Position numbers and translations under genes: made by a program
The notes under the pieces: model-generated
What the model was told of the DNA's origin: nothing
The model's input: only the letters and a program-made list of their open reading frames with translations
Database searches by the model: none
Source of the DNA: Streptomyces seoulensis
GTDB taxonomy: Bacteria > Actinomycetota > Actinomycetes > Streptomycetales > Streptomycetaceae
Reading direction: 5' to 3'
Assembly: GCA_013364255.1 (NCBI GenBank)
Contig: CP054936.1
Coordinates: 6,900,353 to 6,964,352 of the forward strand
Length of the DNA: 64,000 nt
Shown: piece by piece, positions 35,625-44,008 of the stretch
Layout: every line of letters begins with the position of its first letter
Position numbering within the stretch: the stretch's first letter is position 1

Positions 35625-36665
35625 CTACTCCTGCTTCTTGCGGCGGGTGCCGAACACGATCTCGTCCCAGCTCGGGACGGCGGCCCGGCGGCCCGGGCGG
35701 ACGCCGTCCGCCTCGGCCTGGCGGTCGGTGGCCCCGACGAGGCGGTCGCGGTGGCTGCCGACGGAGCGGGGCATGAGGACGTCCGCGTAGGCCGACCCGG
35801 CGCCCGCGGACGCCGCGGGGGCCGGCGGCTCCTCCAGCTCCGCCTCCTCCTCGCACTCCGCCGCGGGCTCCGGCGCCCGCTCGGGCACCACCAGATCGCC
35901 GCGGAAGCTCGGCACCGCCTCCAGCAGGCTGGTCAGCGAGTCGCGTTCGCCCGCGCTCTCCTCGGCCGGCTCGGAGCCCTGTGCGGGCAGCGCCGGACGG
36001 TCCCGCTCGCGGGGCTCGCGGTCCAGCGGGCGGTCGCGCGGCAGCCGGGCGATGCGGGGCACGAACGGGAAGCTCGGCTCCGGCGCGCCGAGGTCGTCGG
36101 ACTCGCCGATCAGGGCGCGCGCCTCGCTGTCGAAGGCCTGCACCAGGCGTCGCGGCGGGTCGTACGTCCAGCTCGCCGAGTGCGGTTCGCCCGCGACCCG
36201 GTAGACGAGCAGGACCTCCCAGGTGCCGTCGTCGCGGCGCCAGGAGTCCCACTGGACGGTGTCCTTCTCGGCGCCGCGCAGCAACAGCCGTTCCTGGACG
36301 GCCTCGCCGAGCAGCGGGCCGGAGTTCTCGCCGGGGCGGCGGACCGGGGTCTTGCGGGCCCGCTCGGCCATGAAGGCGCGCTCGGCCAGCACCGGCCCCT
36401 CGAAGCGCCGGACCCGGTCGACGGGGATGCCGGCGAGCTGGGCGACCTCTTCCGCGGTCGCACCCGCTCTTATCCGCGCCTGGATGTCGCGGGGGCGGAG
36501 ATGGCTCTCCACCTCGATCTCGATCTGGCCGAGGCGGGGACGGTCGCCGCGCACGGCGGCACGGAGCCGTTCGTCGATCGGAAGCGTGTACTCCGTGCTG
36601 TCCGCAGCCTTCAGCACCAGCCGTGTGCCGTCATTGGAGACGGCCACGACACGCAGTTCGGGCAT
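35625..36665 (-). CDS. sepH: cell-division protein SepH
   Basis: A 346-residue actinobacterial FtsZ regulator. The N-terminal DUF3071 domain begins MPELRVVAVSNDGTRLVL and contains a helix-turn-helix around residues 60-85 (AGATAEEVAQLAGIPVDRV). A long Pro/Glu-rich variable linker follows, and the short conserved C-terminal block is PSWDEIVFGTRRKKQE. SepH binds FtsZ and promotes its assembly and sporulation septation in Streptomyces. ATG 36665 gives the family N-terminus; an earlier in-frame start would add 29 unconserved residues. Confidence 0.93.
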   Translation of the reverse strand: MPELRVVAVSNDGTRLVLKAADSTEYTLPIDERLRAAVRGDRPRLGQIEIEVESHLRPRDIQARIRAGATAEEVAQLAGIPVDRVRRFEGPVLAERAFMAERARKTPVRRPGENSGPLLGEAVQERLLLRGAEKDTVQWDSWRRDDGTWEVLLVYRVAGEPHSASWTYDPPRRLVQAFDSEARALIGESDDLGAPEPSFPFVPRIARLPRDRPLDREPRERDRPALPAQGSEPAEESAGERDSLTSLLEAVPSFRGDLVVPERAPEPAAECEEEAELEEPPAPAASAGAGSAYADVLMPRSVGSHRDRLVGATDRQAEADGVRPGRRAAVPSWDEIVFGTRRKKQE

Positions 36666-37153
36666 GGGGACCTCCCGGGTGGTGCCTGCCGACGTCACGT
36701 GCGTCGCTGCTTCCGCTAGTCGAGTGTGGCCTGCCCGGGTGCAGCCTGCCACAACCTTGCCGAGTTGCCCGGCGTGTCGGGCACGGGCCCTGGAACGCCG
36801 TTATGGCACGGTTACCTGTTCGCAACGCTAAGTGACCAACCGCGTCACCCTGTGCAACCAGCCCCCTCCCGGCGGTCCAGACGGGTCCCGGACACCCTGG
36901 CGGGAGACCGGCCCCAGGGCTCGCAACAGTACTCCATTCGGACCACGTGCGTGGATTGGCGCGCGGCCAACTTCTGGCCGGGGACGGGACTTGACCGTCC
37001 CTGACCGGATTTATCGATCATGAACGTGGCGTACTTCACGGAATCGCCAGAAACGGAACTAACCGTTTCGTCCATACGTCCCTTTCTCGTGCAGTGGGTC
37101 GATCACGTCCCGAAGATTCGCCGATGTACGGGAGAGGCAGGCAAGGTCCGGGT
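36666..37153. other. divergent intergenic region, sepH / membrane protein
   Basis: No credible gene: small frames here have poor codon bias. The middle (36850-36940) is G/C-rich with short inverted repeats. The right part is AT-richer and holds an inverted repeat and an ECF-like promoter for the downstream gene. Confidence 0.55.
37050..37080 (+). promoter_or_regulatory. ECF-sigma-like promoter overlapping a perfect dyad
   Basis: GGAACT at 37055-37060 and CGTC at 37077-37080 are 16 bases apart, the pattern of Streptomyces ECF (SigE-like) promoters. The -35 element lies within GAAACGGaactaaCCGTTTC (37050-37069), a perfect 7-bp inverted repeat that may bind another regulator. Transcription would start near 37088. 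Confidence 0.45.
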
Positions 37154-38068
37154 ATGCGAGAAAAGCCCGACAACCCCGGCAATGGTGTCGTGTCGAGTGC
37201 GGGGGAGGAGGGAAGGAAGAGGCGGCTGGAGCTGAACGCCGCCCAGGTCGCGGGCAGCGCCGTGGCGGCGGTGGTGGCCGCGAAGCTCGCCTCGTACTTC
37301 GGCGTCTACGGCACGATCCTCGGGGCCGGTGTCGTCAGCGTCATCGCCACCTGCGGCGGCTCGGTCTTCCAGCACTTCTTCCGGCGCACCGGCGAGCAGA
37401 TCCGCACGGTGGCCGTCGCCACCCGGCCGGGCTCCGCCGACGTCCCGGCGGAACCGCGCGCCACCGCGCCCGCCGAGCGGACCGCGCCGCCGCCGGGCGA
37501 GTTCTCCCGGGGCACCGTCTACCGGGCACGCGTCAAGAGCTGGAAGCGGCCGATCCTCGGGGCCGCCCTCGTCTTCGGCGTCACCATGGGCGGCATCACG
37601 GTGTACGAGACGATGTCGGGGAACAGCTTCAGCGGCGGGCACGGCACGACGGTCGGCGACGCGGTCACCGGCCGGCACACCGCCCCGTCGCCCGGCGACG
37701 ACACGCCGGACCCCGCCACGTCACCGACCCCGGGCGCGACGTCCGGCGACGGCCCGTCGGGCGGCACGTCGCCGAGCGGCGCCCCCTCCGACCGCCCCGG
37801 CGGCGGCACGGCGCCGACCCCCGCCCCGACTCCCGACGCCTCCGCGAGCACGGGGACCGGCGCGCAGGGCGACGGCGGAGCCGGAACGGACGGCAGCACA
37901 CCGGGCGGCGGCACGCCGACGGGCGGCGCCGGAACGGCGGACGGTTCGTCGGGCGCCGGCGGCGGCACGACCCCCGCCCCCGGCGCGTCCGCTACGCCCC
38001 CAGCACCCTCCGCAGGTAGTCGTTCTGGAACAGGCGCTGGGGGTCCAACCGGTCCCGCAGCGCGCTGA
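37154..38068 (+). CDS. membrane protein with low-complexity C-terminal tail
   Basis: A 304-residue protein of unknown function. Residues about 27-60 form a Gly/Ala-rich membrane helix (AVVAAKLASYFGVYGTILGAGVV), and a second helix lies near 133-150. From about 175 on, the sequence is a Gly/Ser/Thr/Pro repeat-like tail typical of extracellular linkers. ATG 37154 follows AAGG; upstream ATG and GTG codons are possible. The last 77 bases overlap the 3' end of the convergent oxidase gene, so the tail may once have been shorter. Confidence 0.72.
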   Translation: MREKPDNPGNGVVSSAGEEGRKRRLELNAAQVAGSAVAAVVAAKLASYFGVYGTILGAGVVSVIATCGGSVFQHFFRRTGEQIRTVAVATRPGSADVPAEPRATAPAERTAPPPGEFSRGTVYRARVKSWKRPILGAALVFGVTMGGITVYETMSGNSFSGGHGTTVGDAVTGRHTAPSPGDDTPDPATSPTPGATSGDGPSGGTSPSGAPSDRPGGGTAPTPAPTPDASASTGTGAQGDGGAGTDGSTPGGGTPTGGAGTADGSSGAGGGTTPAPGASATPPAPSAGSRSGTGAGGPTGPAAR

Positions 38069-39311
38069 ACTCGCCGAAGCGCGGGTAGACGCCGGCGAGG
38101 TACTCCGCGTCCCTGGTGTGCACCTTGCCCCAGTGCGGCCGGCCCTCGTGCGCGGTGAAGATGCGCTCGGCGGCGGTGAAGTACCGCTGGTAGGGCGTGC
38201 CGCGGAACATGTGGACGGCGACGTACGCGCTGTCGCGGCCCGAGGCCGTGGACAGGGCGATGTCGTCGGCGGGCGCGGTGCGCACCTCCACCGGGAAGCT
38301 CACCCGCAGCCCGGAGCGGTCCAGCATCGTCTTCAGCTCGCGCAGCGTGTCGCCCAGGGCGGCGCGCGGCACGGCGTACTCCATCTCCACGAAGCGCACC
38401 CGGCGCGGCGAGGTGAAGACCTTGTACGGGATGTCGGTGTACGTCCGCGCGGACAGCGCCCGGCTGGAGAGGCGGGCGATCGCCGGGACGGTGGCGGGCA
38501 CCGCGCGCCCGACCCAGTTGGCCACCTGGAACACGCCGTTGGAGAGCAGTTCGTCCTCGACCCAGCCGGCCAGCCGGCCCACCGGCTGCTCGGGGCCCGC
38601 GCTGCGGTTGTTGCGCTTGGTGGTGGTGCCGGTGGTGTGCGGGAACCAGTAGAACTCGAAGTGCTCGTTCTCCGCCCACAGCTGGTCGAACTCGGCGAGC
38701 ACCCGGTCCAGGGGCATCGGCTCCTCGCGGGCGGTGAGCAGGAAGACCGGCTCCACCGCGAAGGTGATCGCGGTCACGATGCCCAGCGCGCCGAGCCCTA
38801 TTCGGGCGGCCGCGAAGACCTCCGGGTTCTCGGTCGCCGAGCAGGAGATCACCGCGCCGTCGGCGGTGACCAGCTCCAGGCCGCGGATCTGGGCGGCGAT
38901 CGAGGCGGACTCGCGGCCGGTGCCGTGGGTACCGGTGCTGGTCGCCCCGGACACCGTCTGCTCCATGATGTCGCCCATGTTGGTGAGGGACAGTCCCTCG
39001 CGCGCCAGGGCCAGGTTGAGCCTCTTGAGCGGGGTGCCGGCCTCCACCGTGACCGTCATGGCGTCCCGGTCAATGGTGCGGATGCCCGTCAACAGTTGAG
39101 GACGGATCAATACGCCGTCGGTGGCGGCGATGGACGTGAAGGAGTGCCCCGTACCGACGGCCTTCACCTTCAGGCCGTCCTCCGCGGCCCTGCGCACGGC
39201 GGCGGAGAGTTCCTCCACCGAGGCCGGAGCGACCTCCCGCGCGGGACGGGCCTGGACGTTGCCGCCCCAGTTACGCCACGTGCCGCTCTTCGCGCTCGTC
39301 TTGCTGCCCAA
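37992..39311 (-). CDS. FAD-linked D-arabinono-1,4-lactone oxidase-like protein
   Basis: A 439-residue flavoenzyme of the VAO family (aldonolactone oxidase group). The FAD-binding domain shows VKAVGTGHSFTSIA, where His is the usual covalent FAD attachment site, and GDIMEQTVSGATSTGTHGTG. The C-terminal ALO domain ends HTRDAEYLAGVYP and FQNDYLRRVLG. It would oxidise a sugar lactone or polyol with oxygen. The TTG start at 39311 is supported by GGGGAGG 5 bases upstream and overlaps the MFS gene by 41 bases, so the two are co-transcribed. Confidence 0.87.
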   Translation of the reverse strand: MGSKTSAKSGTWRNWGGNVQARPAREVAPASVEELSAAVRRAAEDGLKVKAVGTGHSFTSIAATDGVLIRPQLLTGIRTIDRDAMTVTVEAGTPLKRLNLALAREGLSLTNMGDIMEQTVSGATSTGTHGTGRESASIAAQIRGLELVTADGAVISCSATENPEVFAAARIGLGALGIVTAITFAVEPVFLLTAREEPMPLDRVLAEFDQLWAENEHFEFYWFPHTTGTTTKRNNRSAGPEQPVGRLAGWVEDELLSNGVFQVANWVGRAVPATVPAIARLSSRALSARTYTDIPYKVFTSPRRVRFVEMEYAVPRAALGDTLRELKTMLDRSGLRVSFPVEVRTAPADDIALSTASGRDSAYVAVHMFRGTPYQRYFTAAERIFTAHEGRPHWGKVHTRDAEYLAGVYPRFGEFSALRDRLDPQRLFQNDYLRRVLGA

Positions 39312-40509
39312 CGGAGCCTCCCCGACCCGGAGCCGGCCTGCTCAGCCGGCGGTACCCGAGGAAACCCACCGCGACCGCGACGGCCCCGGACACCGCCGGA
39401 ACCCCGTACCCCGAGCGCGCGCCGGCCGCGTCGATCACCCAGCCGGCCACCGACGAGCCCAGCGCCACCCCGACCGCCAGGCCGGTGCTCACCCAGGTCA
39501 TGCCCTCGGTCAGGTGCGCGCGCGGTACGTGCTCTTCGACGAGGGCCATCGTCGTGATCATGGTGGGAGCGACCGACAGGCCCGCAACGAACAGCGCCAC
39601 GGCCAGAAACGGCAAGTTTCCGACCAGTAGGAGGGGGATCATACTCACGCCCATCGCGCAGATGCCCAGCAGCCAGCGGCGGCCGGGCGCACCGGACGGC
39701 CGCAGCAGACCGAACAGCACCCCCGCCGTGCACGAGCCGGCCGCGTACAGCGCGAGCACGACACTGGCCGCGCTCTTGTGGCCGCGCTCGTCGGCGAAGG
39801 CCACGGTGACCACGTCGACCGACCCGAAGATCGACCCGGTCGCCACGAAGGTGGCCACCAGCACCTGGAGGCCGCGCGAGCGCAGCGCCGAGCCGGCGTC
39901 CTGGTGCCCGCGCGGATGCGGCTCGGGTTCCGTGGCCCGCTGCGCGGTCAGCCAGAAGACCCCCACCGCCAGGAAGCAGGCGGCCAGCAGCGGTCCCGCC
40001 TCCGGGAACCAGGCCGTCGACAGCCCGATGGAGACGATCGGCCCGAAGATGAAGCAGACCTCGTCCACCACCGACTCGAACGAGTACGCGGTGTGCAGCC
40101 GCGGCGTCCCCCGGTACACCGCCGCCCAGCGCGACCGGACCATGGCCCCCAGCGACGGCACCGAGCCGATCCCCGCCGCGCACACGAACAGCACCCAGTC
40201 CGGCCACCGGAAGTACGCGGCCAGCAGCAGCCCGGCCGCCGCGCACAGCGCCACCAGGGTCGCCGGCCGCAGCACCCGGCGCTGCCCGTACTGGTCCACC
40301 AGCCGGGATATCTGCGGTCCGATCGCGGCGGCGGCCAGCGCGATGGTCGCCGACAGCGCGCCCGCCAGCCCGTAGCGGCCGGTCAGCTGGGAGATCATCG
40401 TGACCACGCCGATGCCCATCATGGACAGCGGCATCCGGCCGAGGAATCCCGCGGCGCTGAACGCCCGTGAGCCGGGAGCTGCGAACAGGGCGCGGTACGG
40501 GCTGGGCAC
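39271..40509 (-). CDS. MFS transporter
   Basis: A 412-residue major facilitator superfamily protein with about 12 membrane helices and the loop 2-3 motif variant RLVDQYGQRRVLRP. The sequence resembles drug or metabolite exporters; the substrate is unknown. The GTG start at 40509 is preceded by GGAGAA. It is the first gene of a two-gene operon with the lactone oxidase, so export or uptake of a sugar-derived compound is possible. It is divergent from the ferrochelatase gene. Confidence 0.86.
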   Translation of the reverse strand: MPSPYRALFAAPGSRAFSAAGFLGRMPLSMMGIGVVTMISQLTGRYGLAGALSATIALAAAAIGPQISRLVDQYGQRRVLRPATLVALCAAAGLLLAAYFRWPDWVLFVCAAGIGSVPSLGAMVRSRWAAVYRGTPRLHTAYSFESVVDEVCFIFGPIVSIGLSTAWFPEAGPLLAACFLAVGVFWLTAQRATEPEPHPRGHQDAGSALRSRGLQVLVATFVATGSIFGSVDVVTVAFADERGHKSAASVVLALYAAGSCTAGVLFGLLRPSGAPGRRWLLGICAMGVSMIPLLLVGNLPFLAVALFVAGLSVAPTMITTMALVEEHVPRAHLTEGMTWVSTGLAVGVALGSSVAGWVIDAAGARSGYGVPAVSGAVAVAVGFLGYRRLSRPAPGRGGSVGQQDEREERHVA

Positions 40510-40655
40510 AGGTTCTCCGGGTCCGGTAGGGCGTCTCCGGTGGTCCGGTAAGGCGCGAAGGAAGCTGATACAGCTTACGGGTCGGCCGTCCCCGGCGCAC
40601 CACCGGTCGCGGGTCGGGCGCTCGGCCGTCGATGCCGGGTGGCAGGATCGGGACC

Positions 40656-41783
40656 ATGCCCGACGCGCTCGATGTCACCCCGTACGACGCCCTGCTCCTG
40701 CTCTCGTTCGGCGGCCCGGAGGGGCCGGACGACGTGGTCCCGTTCCTGGAGAACGTGACGCGCGGGCGCGGCATCCCGAAGGAACGCCTCAAGGAGGTCG
40801 GACAGCACTACTTCCTGTTCGGCGGCGTCAGCCCCATCAACGAACAGAACCGCGTCCTGCTGGAGGCGCTGCGCGAGGACTTCGCCGCCCACGGCCTGGA
40901 TCTGCCGGTGTACTGGGGCAACCGCAACTGGGCGCCCTACCTCACCGACACCCTGCGGGACATGGTCCGCGACGGCCGCCGCCGCGTCCTCGTCCTGGCC
41001 ACCAGCGCCTACGCCTCCTACTCGGGCTGCCGCCAGTACCGCGAGAACCTGGCCGACGCGCTCGCCACCCTCCAGGCCGAGGGACTGGAGCCGCCCCGGG
41101 TCGACAAGCTGCGGCACTACTTCAACCACCCCGGCTTCGTCGAACCCATGATCGACGGCGTGGTCGAGGCCCTGGCCGGCCTCCCCGAGGACGTCCGCTC
41201 CGGCGCGCACCTCGCCTTCACCACCCACTCCATCCCGATCTCCGCCGCCGACACCTCCGGCCCGGCGCCGGAGCACGGCGACGGCGGCGCCTACGTGCGC
41301 CAGCACCTCGACGTGGCCCGGCTGATCGCCGACGCGGTCCGCGAGCGCACCGGCGTGGACCACCCCTGGCAGCTCGTCTACCAGTCCCGCTCCGGCGCCC
41401 CGCACATCCCCTGGCTGGAGCCCGACATCTGCGACCACCTGGAGGAGCGGCACGCGGCCGGCGTCCCGGCCGTCGTGATGGCCCCCATCGGCTTCGTCTC
41501 CGACCACATGGAGGTCCTCTACGACCTCGACACCGAGGCCACCGCCAAGGCCGCCGAACTGGGCCTGCCGGTGCGCCGCTCGGCCACCGTCGGCGCCGAC
41601 CCGCGCTTCGCCGCCGCCGTCCGCGAGCTGATCGCCGAACGCGCCGCCGTCGAGCGCGGGCAGCGGATCACGCCGTGCGCCCTGGGAGCCCTCGGCGCCG
41701 ACCACGACGTCTGCCCGGTGGGCTGCTGCCCGGCCCGCACCGCCCGGCCCGCCGCCGCGGGCGCCGACAGCCCCTACGCGTGA
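40656..41783 (+). CDS. hemH: coproporphyrin III ferrochelatase
   Basis: Inserts Fe2+ into coproporphyrin III in the actinobacterial (coproporphyrin-dependent) haem pathway. The 375-residue protein has the catalytic His in FTTHSIPIS, the conserved Glu in MAPIGFVSDHMEVLYDLDTEA and a Cys set typical of actinobacterial enzymes with a [2Fe-2S] cluster: Cys125 in SGCRQY, Cys341 in TPCALG, then VCPVGCCPA. ATG 40656 is preferred; CAGGAT 7 bases upstream hints at a leaderless mRNA. Only 8 bases separate it from the inositol monophosphatase gene. Confidence 0.93.
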   Translation: MPDALDVTPYDALLLLSFGGPEGPDDVVPFLENVTRGRGIPKERLKEVGQHYFLFGGVSPINEQNRVLLEALREDFAAHGLDLPVYWGNRNWAPYLTDTLRDMVRDGRRRVLVLATSAYASYSGCRQYRENLADALATLQAEGLEPPRVDKLRHYFNHPGFVEPMIDGVVEALAGLPEDVRSGAHLAFTTHSIPISAADTSGPAPEHGDGGAYVRQHLDVARLIADAVRERTGVDHPWQLVYQSRSGAPHIPWLEPDICDHLEERHAAGVPAVVMAPIGFVSDHMEVLYDLDTEATAKAAELGLPVRRSATVGADPRFAAAVRELIAERAAVERGQRITPCALGALGADHDVCPVGCCPARTARPAAAGADSPYA

Positions 41784-41791
41784 GGAACACC

Positions 41792-42607
41792 GTGACCGAC
41801 GCCCTGCACACGGAACTGCTCCAGCTCGCCCTCCAGGCCGCCGGCCGCGCGGGAGAACTGCTGCGCGACGGCCGCCCGGCCGATCTGACCGTCGCCGCCA
41901 CCAAGTCGAGCCCGATCGACGTGGTCACCGAGATGGACCTCGCGGCCGAGAAACTGATCACCGGCCTGATCGCCGACCGGCGCCCCGACGACGGGATCCT
42001 CGGCGAGGAGGGCTCCGCCACCGAGGGCACCAGCGGGATCCGCTGGGTGATCGACCCCCTGGACGGCACGGTGAACTACCTCTACGGGCTGCCCACCTGG
42101 GCCGTCTCCGTCGCCGCCGAACAGGACGGCGAGCCGGTCGTGGCGGCGGTGACCGCACCGATGCGCGACGAGACGTTCCACGCCGTACGCGGCCGCGGCG
42201 CCTGGGCCACCGGCGCCTGGGCCGGTGAGCGCAAGCTCGCCTGCCGCCCCGCGCCGCCGCTCGACCAGGCCCTGGTCTCCACCGGCTTCAACTACGTCGC
42301 CGAGGTCCGCGCCCACCAGGCCGCCGTAGCCCAGCGGCTGATCCCGCTGGTGCGCGACATCCGGCGCGGCGGCTCCGCCGCGATCGACCTGTGCGACGTG
42401 GCCGTCGGCCGCCTCGACGCCTTCTACGAGCGCGGTCTGCACGCGTGGGACTACGCCGCCGGAGACCTGATCGCCCGTGAGGCGGGCGCCGTGACCGGTG
42501 GCCGCCCCGGAGAGCGCCCCTCGGGCGAACTGACCCTGGCCGCCTCACCCGGCGTCTTCGAGCCCCTCCAGGAACTCCTGGAGGACTTCGGCGCCTGGCA
42601 CGACTGA
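41792..42607 (+). CDS. inositol monophosphatase family protein (SuhB-like)
   Basis: A 271-residue magnesium-dependent phosphatase. The metal-binding motifs are GEEG, WVIDPLDGTVNY and WDYAAGDLIAREAG. It would release inositol from inositol phosphate, a step towards phosphatidylinositol and mycothiol, though related enzymes use other sugar phosphates. GTG 41792 has GAGGAA 5 bases upstream; GTG 41780, overlapping the hemH stop, is an alternative. It is probably co-transcribed with hemH and ends at a strong terminator. Confidence 0.9.
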   Translation: MTDALHTELLQLALQAAGRAGELLRDGRPADLTVAATKSSPIDVVTEMDLAAEKLITGLIADRRPDDGILGEEGSATEGTSGIRWVIDPLDGTVNYLYGLPTWAVSVAAEQDGEPVVAAVTAPMRDETFHAVRGRGAWATGAWAGERKLACRPAPPLDQALVSTGFNYVAEVRAHQAAVAQRLIPLVRDIRRGGSAAIDLCDVAVGRLDAFYERGLHAWDYAAGDLIAREAGAVTGGRPGERPSGELTLAASPGVFEPLQELLEDFGAWHD

Positions 42608-42680
42608 ACGAGGCCCCGCGCCCGGCGAGGGTCGGATTCCGCGCCCGGAGCGGAGTGAACGCGGACGGACGGGCAAGGCG

Positions 42681-42723
42681 AAGAGCGGGACCCCGGCGCT
42701 GGATTCGCCGGGGTCCCGCTCTT
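42681..42723. terminator. 18-bp perfect hairpin between convergent genes
   Basis: AAGAGCGGGACCCCGGCG pairs perfectly with CGCCGGGGTCCCGCTCTT across a 7-base loop. It sits between the phosphatase stop and the end of the small minus-strand gene, and serves both directions. Confidence 0.92.
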
Positions 42724-42747
42724 CGTGCCGGTTCGCCTACAGGCCGG

Positions 42748-42921
42748 TCAGACGCCGGACATGCCGACCTCCACACCGTGCTCGGCGGCGAGGCGGCGCA
42801 GGTCGTCGAGTTCGGCCAGCTCCACGTCGACGAGGAAGTCGTCGCCCTCGTCGCGCGCCCGCGTGATGTCGGACTCGGTCGCCTTTATGCGCTGCAGAAG
42901 TCCTGCGGTGAATGCGTCCAT
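42748..42921 (-). CDS. small acidic conserved protein (57 residues)
   Basis: A 57-residue helical, acidic protein (MDAFTAGLLQRIKATESD...), with most residues in two helices likely to form a hairpin. GAGGGGG precedes the ATG, and codon usage is normal, so it is a real gene. Function unknown. It is divergent from cutR across a 427-bp gap and converges on the inositol monophosphatase gene. Confidence 0.78.
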   Translation of the reverse strand: MDAFTAGLLQRIKATESDITRARDEGDDFLVDVELAELDDLRRLAAEHGVEVGMSGV

Positions 42922-43348
42922 GCTGCGCCCCCTCGTCCTGGGTCGTGGGTCGGTGGCACGGGGGTGTGCCGTCGGGAAGGGGCGATCACGTCTCCCGCAG
43001 GTGCCCAGCGCTGCCGTGCGGGCGGCGACGGTGCCGGACACCCACGCCCGCTCTGCGGAAGCGGACTGCCATGTACCGCATGGTGGTGCGGCACATGCAG
43101 AGCGTGATCGCGGGGTGTAAAGCCGTCCTCCCCAGCCTTCCTCGCGGCAAAACCTCGCCCGCGCGAGAAAAAATTCCTCCGTTGCCGCGCCCCGCGCCGA
43201 CCGCGCACCGCGCCCCCGGCGGCCGTCTCCCCGGCTTACAGCCGACTTATGGCCGAAAAGGGCAGGATGGACGCACACACCCATGAAGAACCCTGCCCAC
43301 GCGTGCCCGAACGGCGCCGCGCGGGCGGACACAGGAAGGACAAGCGAC
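42922..43348. other. divergent intergenic region upstream of cutR
   Basis: No gene is visible. The stretch near 43120-43185 is relatively A/T-rich (AAAACC, GAGAAAAAATTCC) and should contain the promoters for the small minus-strand gene and cutR. The frame open from 43283 would extend CutR by 22 residues, but lacks conservation with known CutR starts. Confidence 0.5.
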
Positions 43349-44002
43349 GTGCGCGTACTCGTCGTCGAGGACGAGCAACTGCTCGCCGATGCGGTGGCCA
43401 CCGGACTGCGCCGGGAGGCCATGGCCGTCGACGTCGTGTACGACGGTGCGGCCGCCCTGGAGCGCATCGGCGTCAACGACTACGACGTGGTGGTCCTCGA
43501 CCGCGACCTCCCGCTCGTGCACGGCGACGACGTCTGCCGCCGGATCGTGGAACTGGGCATGCCCACCCGGGTGCTGATGCTGACCGCGTCCGGCGACGTC
43601 AGCGACCGCGTCGAGGGGCTGGAGATCGGCGCCGACGACTACCTGCCCAAGCCGTTCGCCTTCAGCGAGCTGACGGCACGCGTGCGCGCCCTCGGCCGGC
43701 GCACCAGCGTCCCCCTGCCGCCTGTCCTGGAGCGCGCCGGGATCAAGCTCGACCCCAACCGCCGCGAGGTCTTCCGCGACGGCAAGGAGGTCCAGCTCGC
43801 CCCCAAGGAGTTCGCGGTCCTGGAGGTCCTCATGCGCAGCGAGGGCGCGGTCGTCTCCGCCGAACAGCTGCTGGAGAAGGCCTGGGACGAGAACACCGAC
43901 CCGTTCACCAACGTCGTGCGCGTCACCGTGATGACGCTGCGCCGCAAACTCGGCGAACCCCCGGTGATCGTCACGGTGCCCGGCTCCGGCTACCGGATCT
44001 GA
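43349..44002 (+). CDS. cutR: response regulator CutR
   Basis: A 217-residue OmpR/PhoB-type regulator, matching CutR of S. lividans and S. coelicolor almost throughout. The receiver has VEDEQ at the start, phospho-acceptor Asp51 in VVVLDRDLPLVHG and the switch Lys in YLPKPFAF. The C-terminal winged helix includes LAPKEFAVLEVLMRS and RVTVMTLRRKLG. The GTG start at 43349 follows AGGAAGGA. It pairs with CutS 6 bases downstream. In streptomycetes CutRS influences antibiotic production and extracellular protein quality control. Confidence 0.95.
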   Translation: MRVLVVEDEQLLADAVATGLRREAMAVDVVYDGAAALERIGVNDYDVVVLDRDLPLVHGDDVCRRIVELGMPTRVLMLTASGDVSDRVEGLEIGADDYLPKPFAFSELTARVRALGRRTSVPLPPVLERAGIKLDPNRREVFRDGKEVQLAPKEFAVLEVLMRSEGAVVSAEQLLEKAWDENTDPFTNVVRVTVMTLRRKLGEPPVIVTVPGSGYRI

Positions 44003-44008
44003 CCCGCC

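Noticed and set aside
36845..37075. 76-codon minus-strand frame in the sepH intergenic region
   Set aside because: Composition not protein-like, and it spans the predicted promoter and dyad of the divergent gene.
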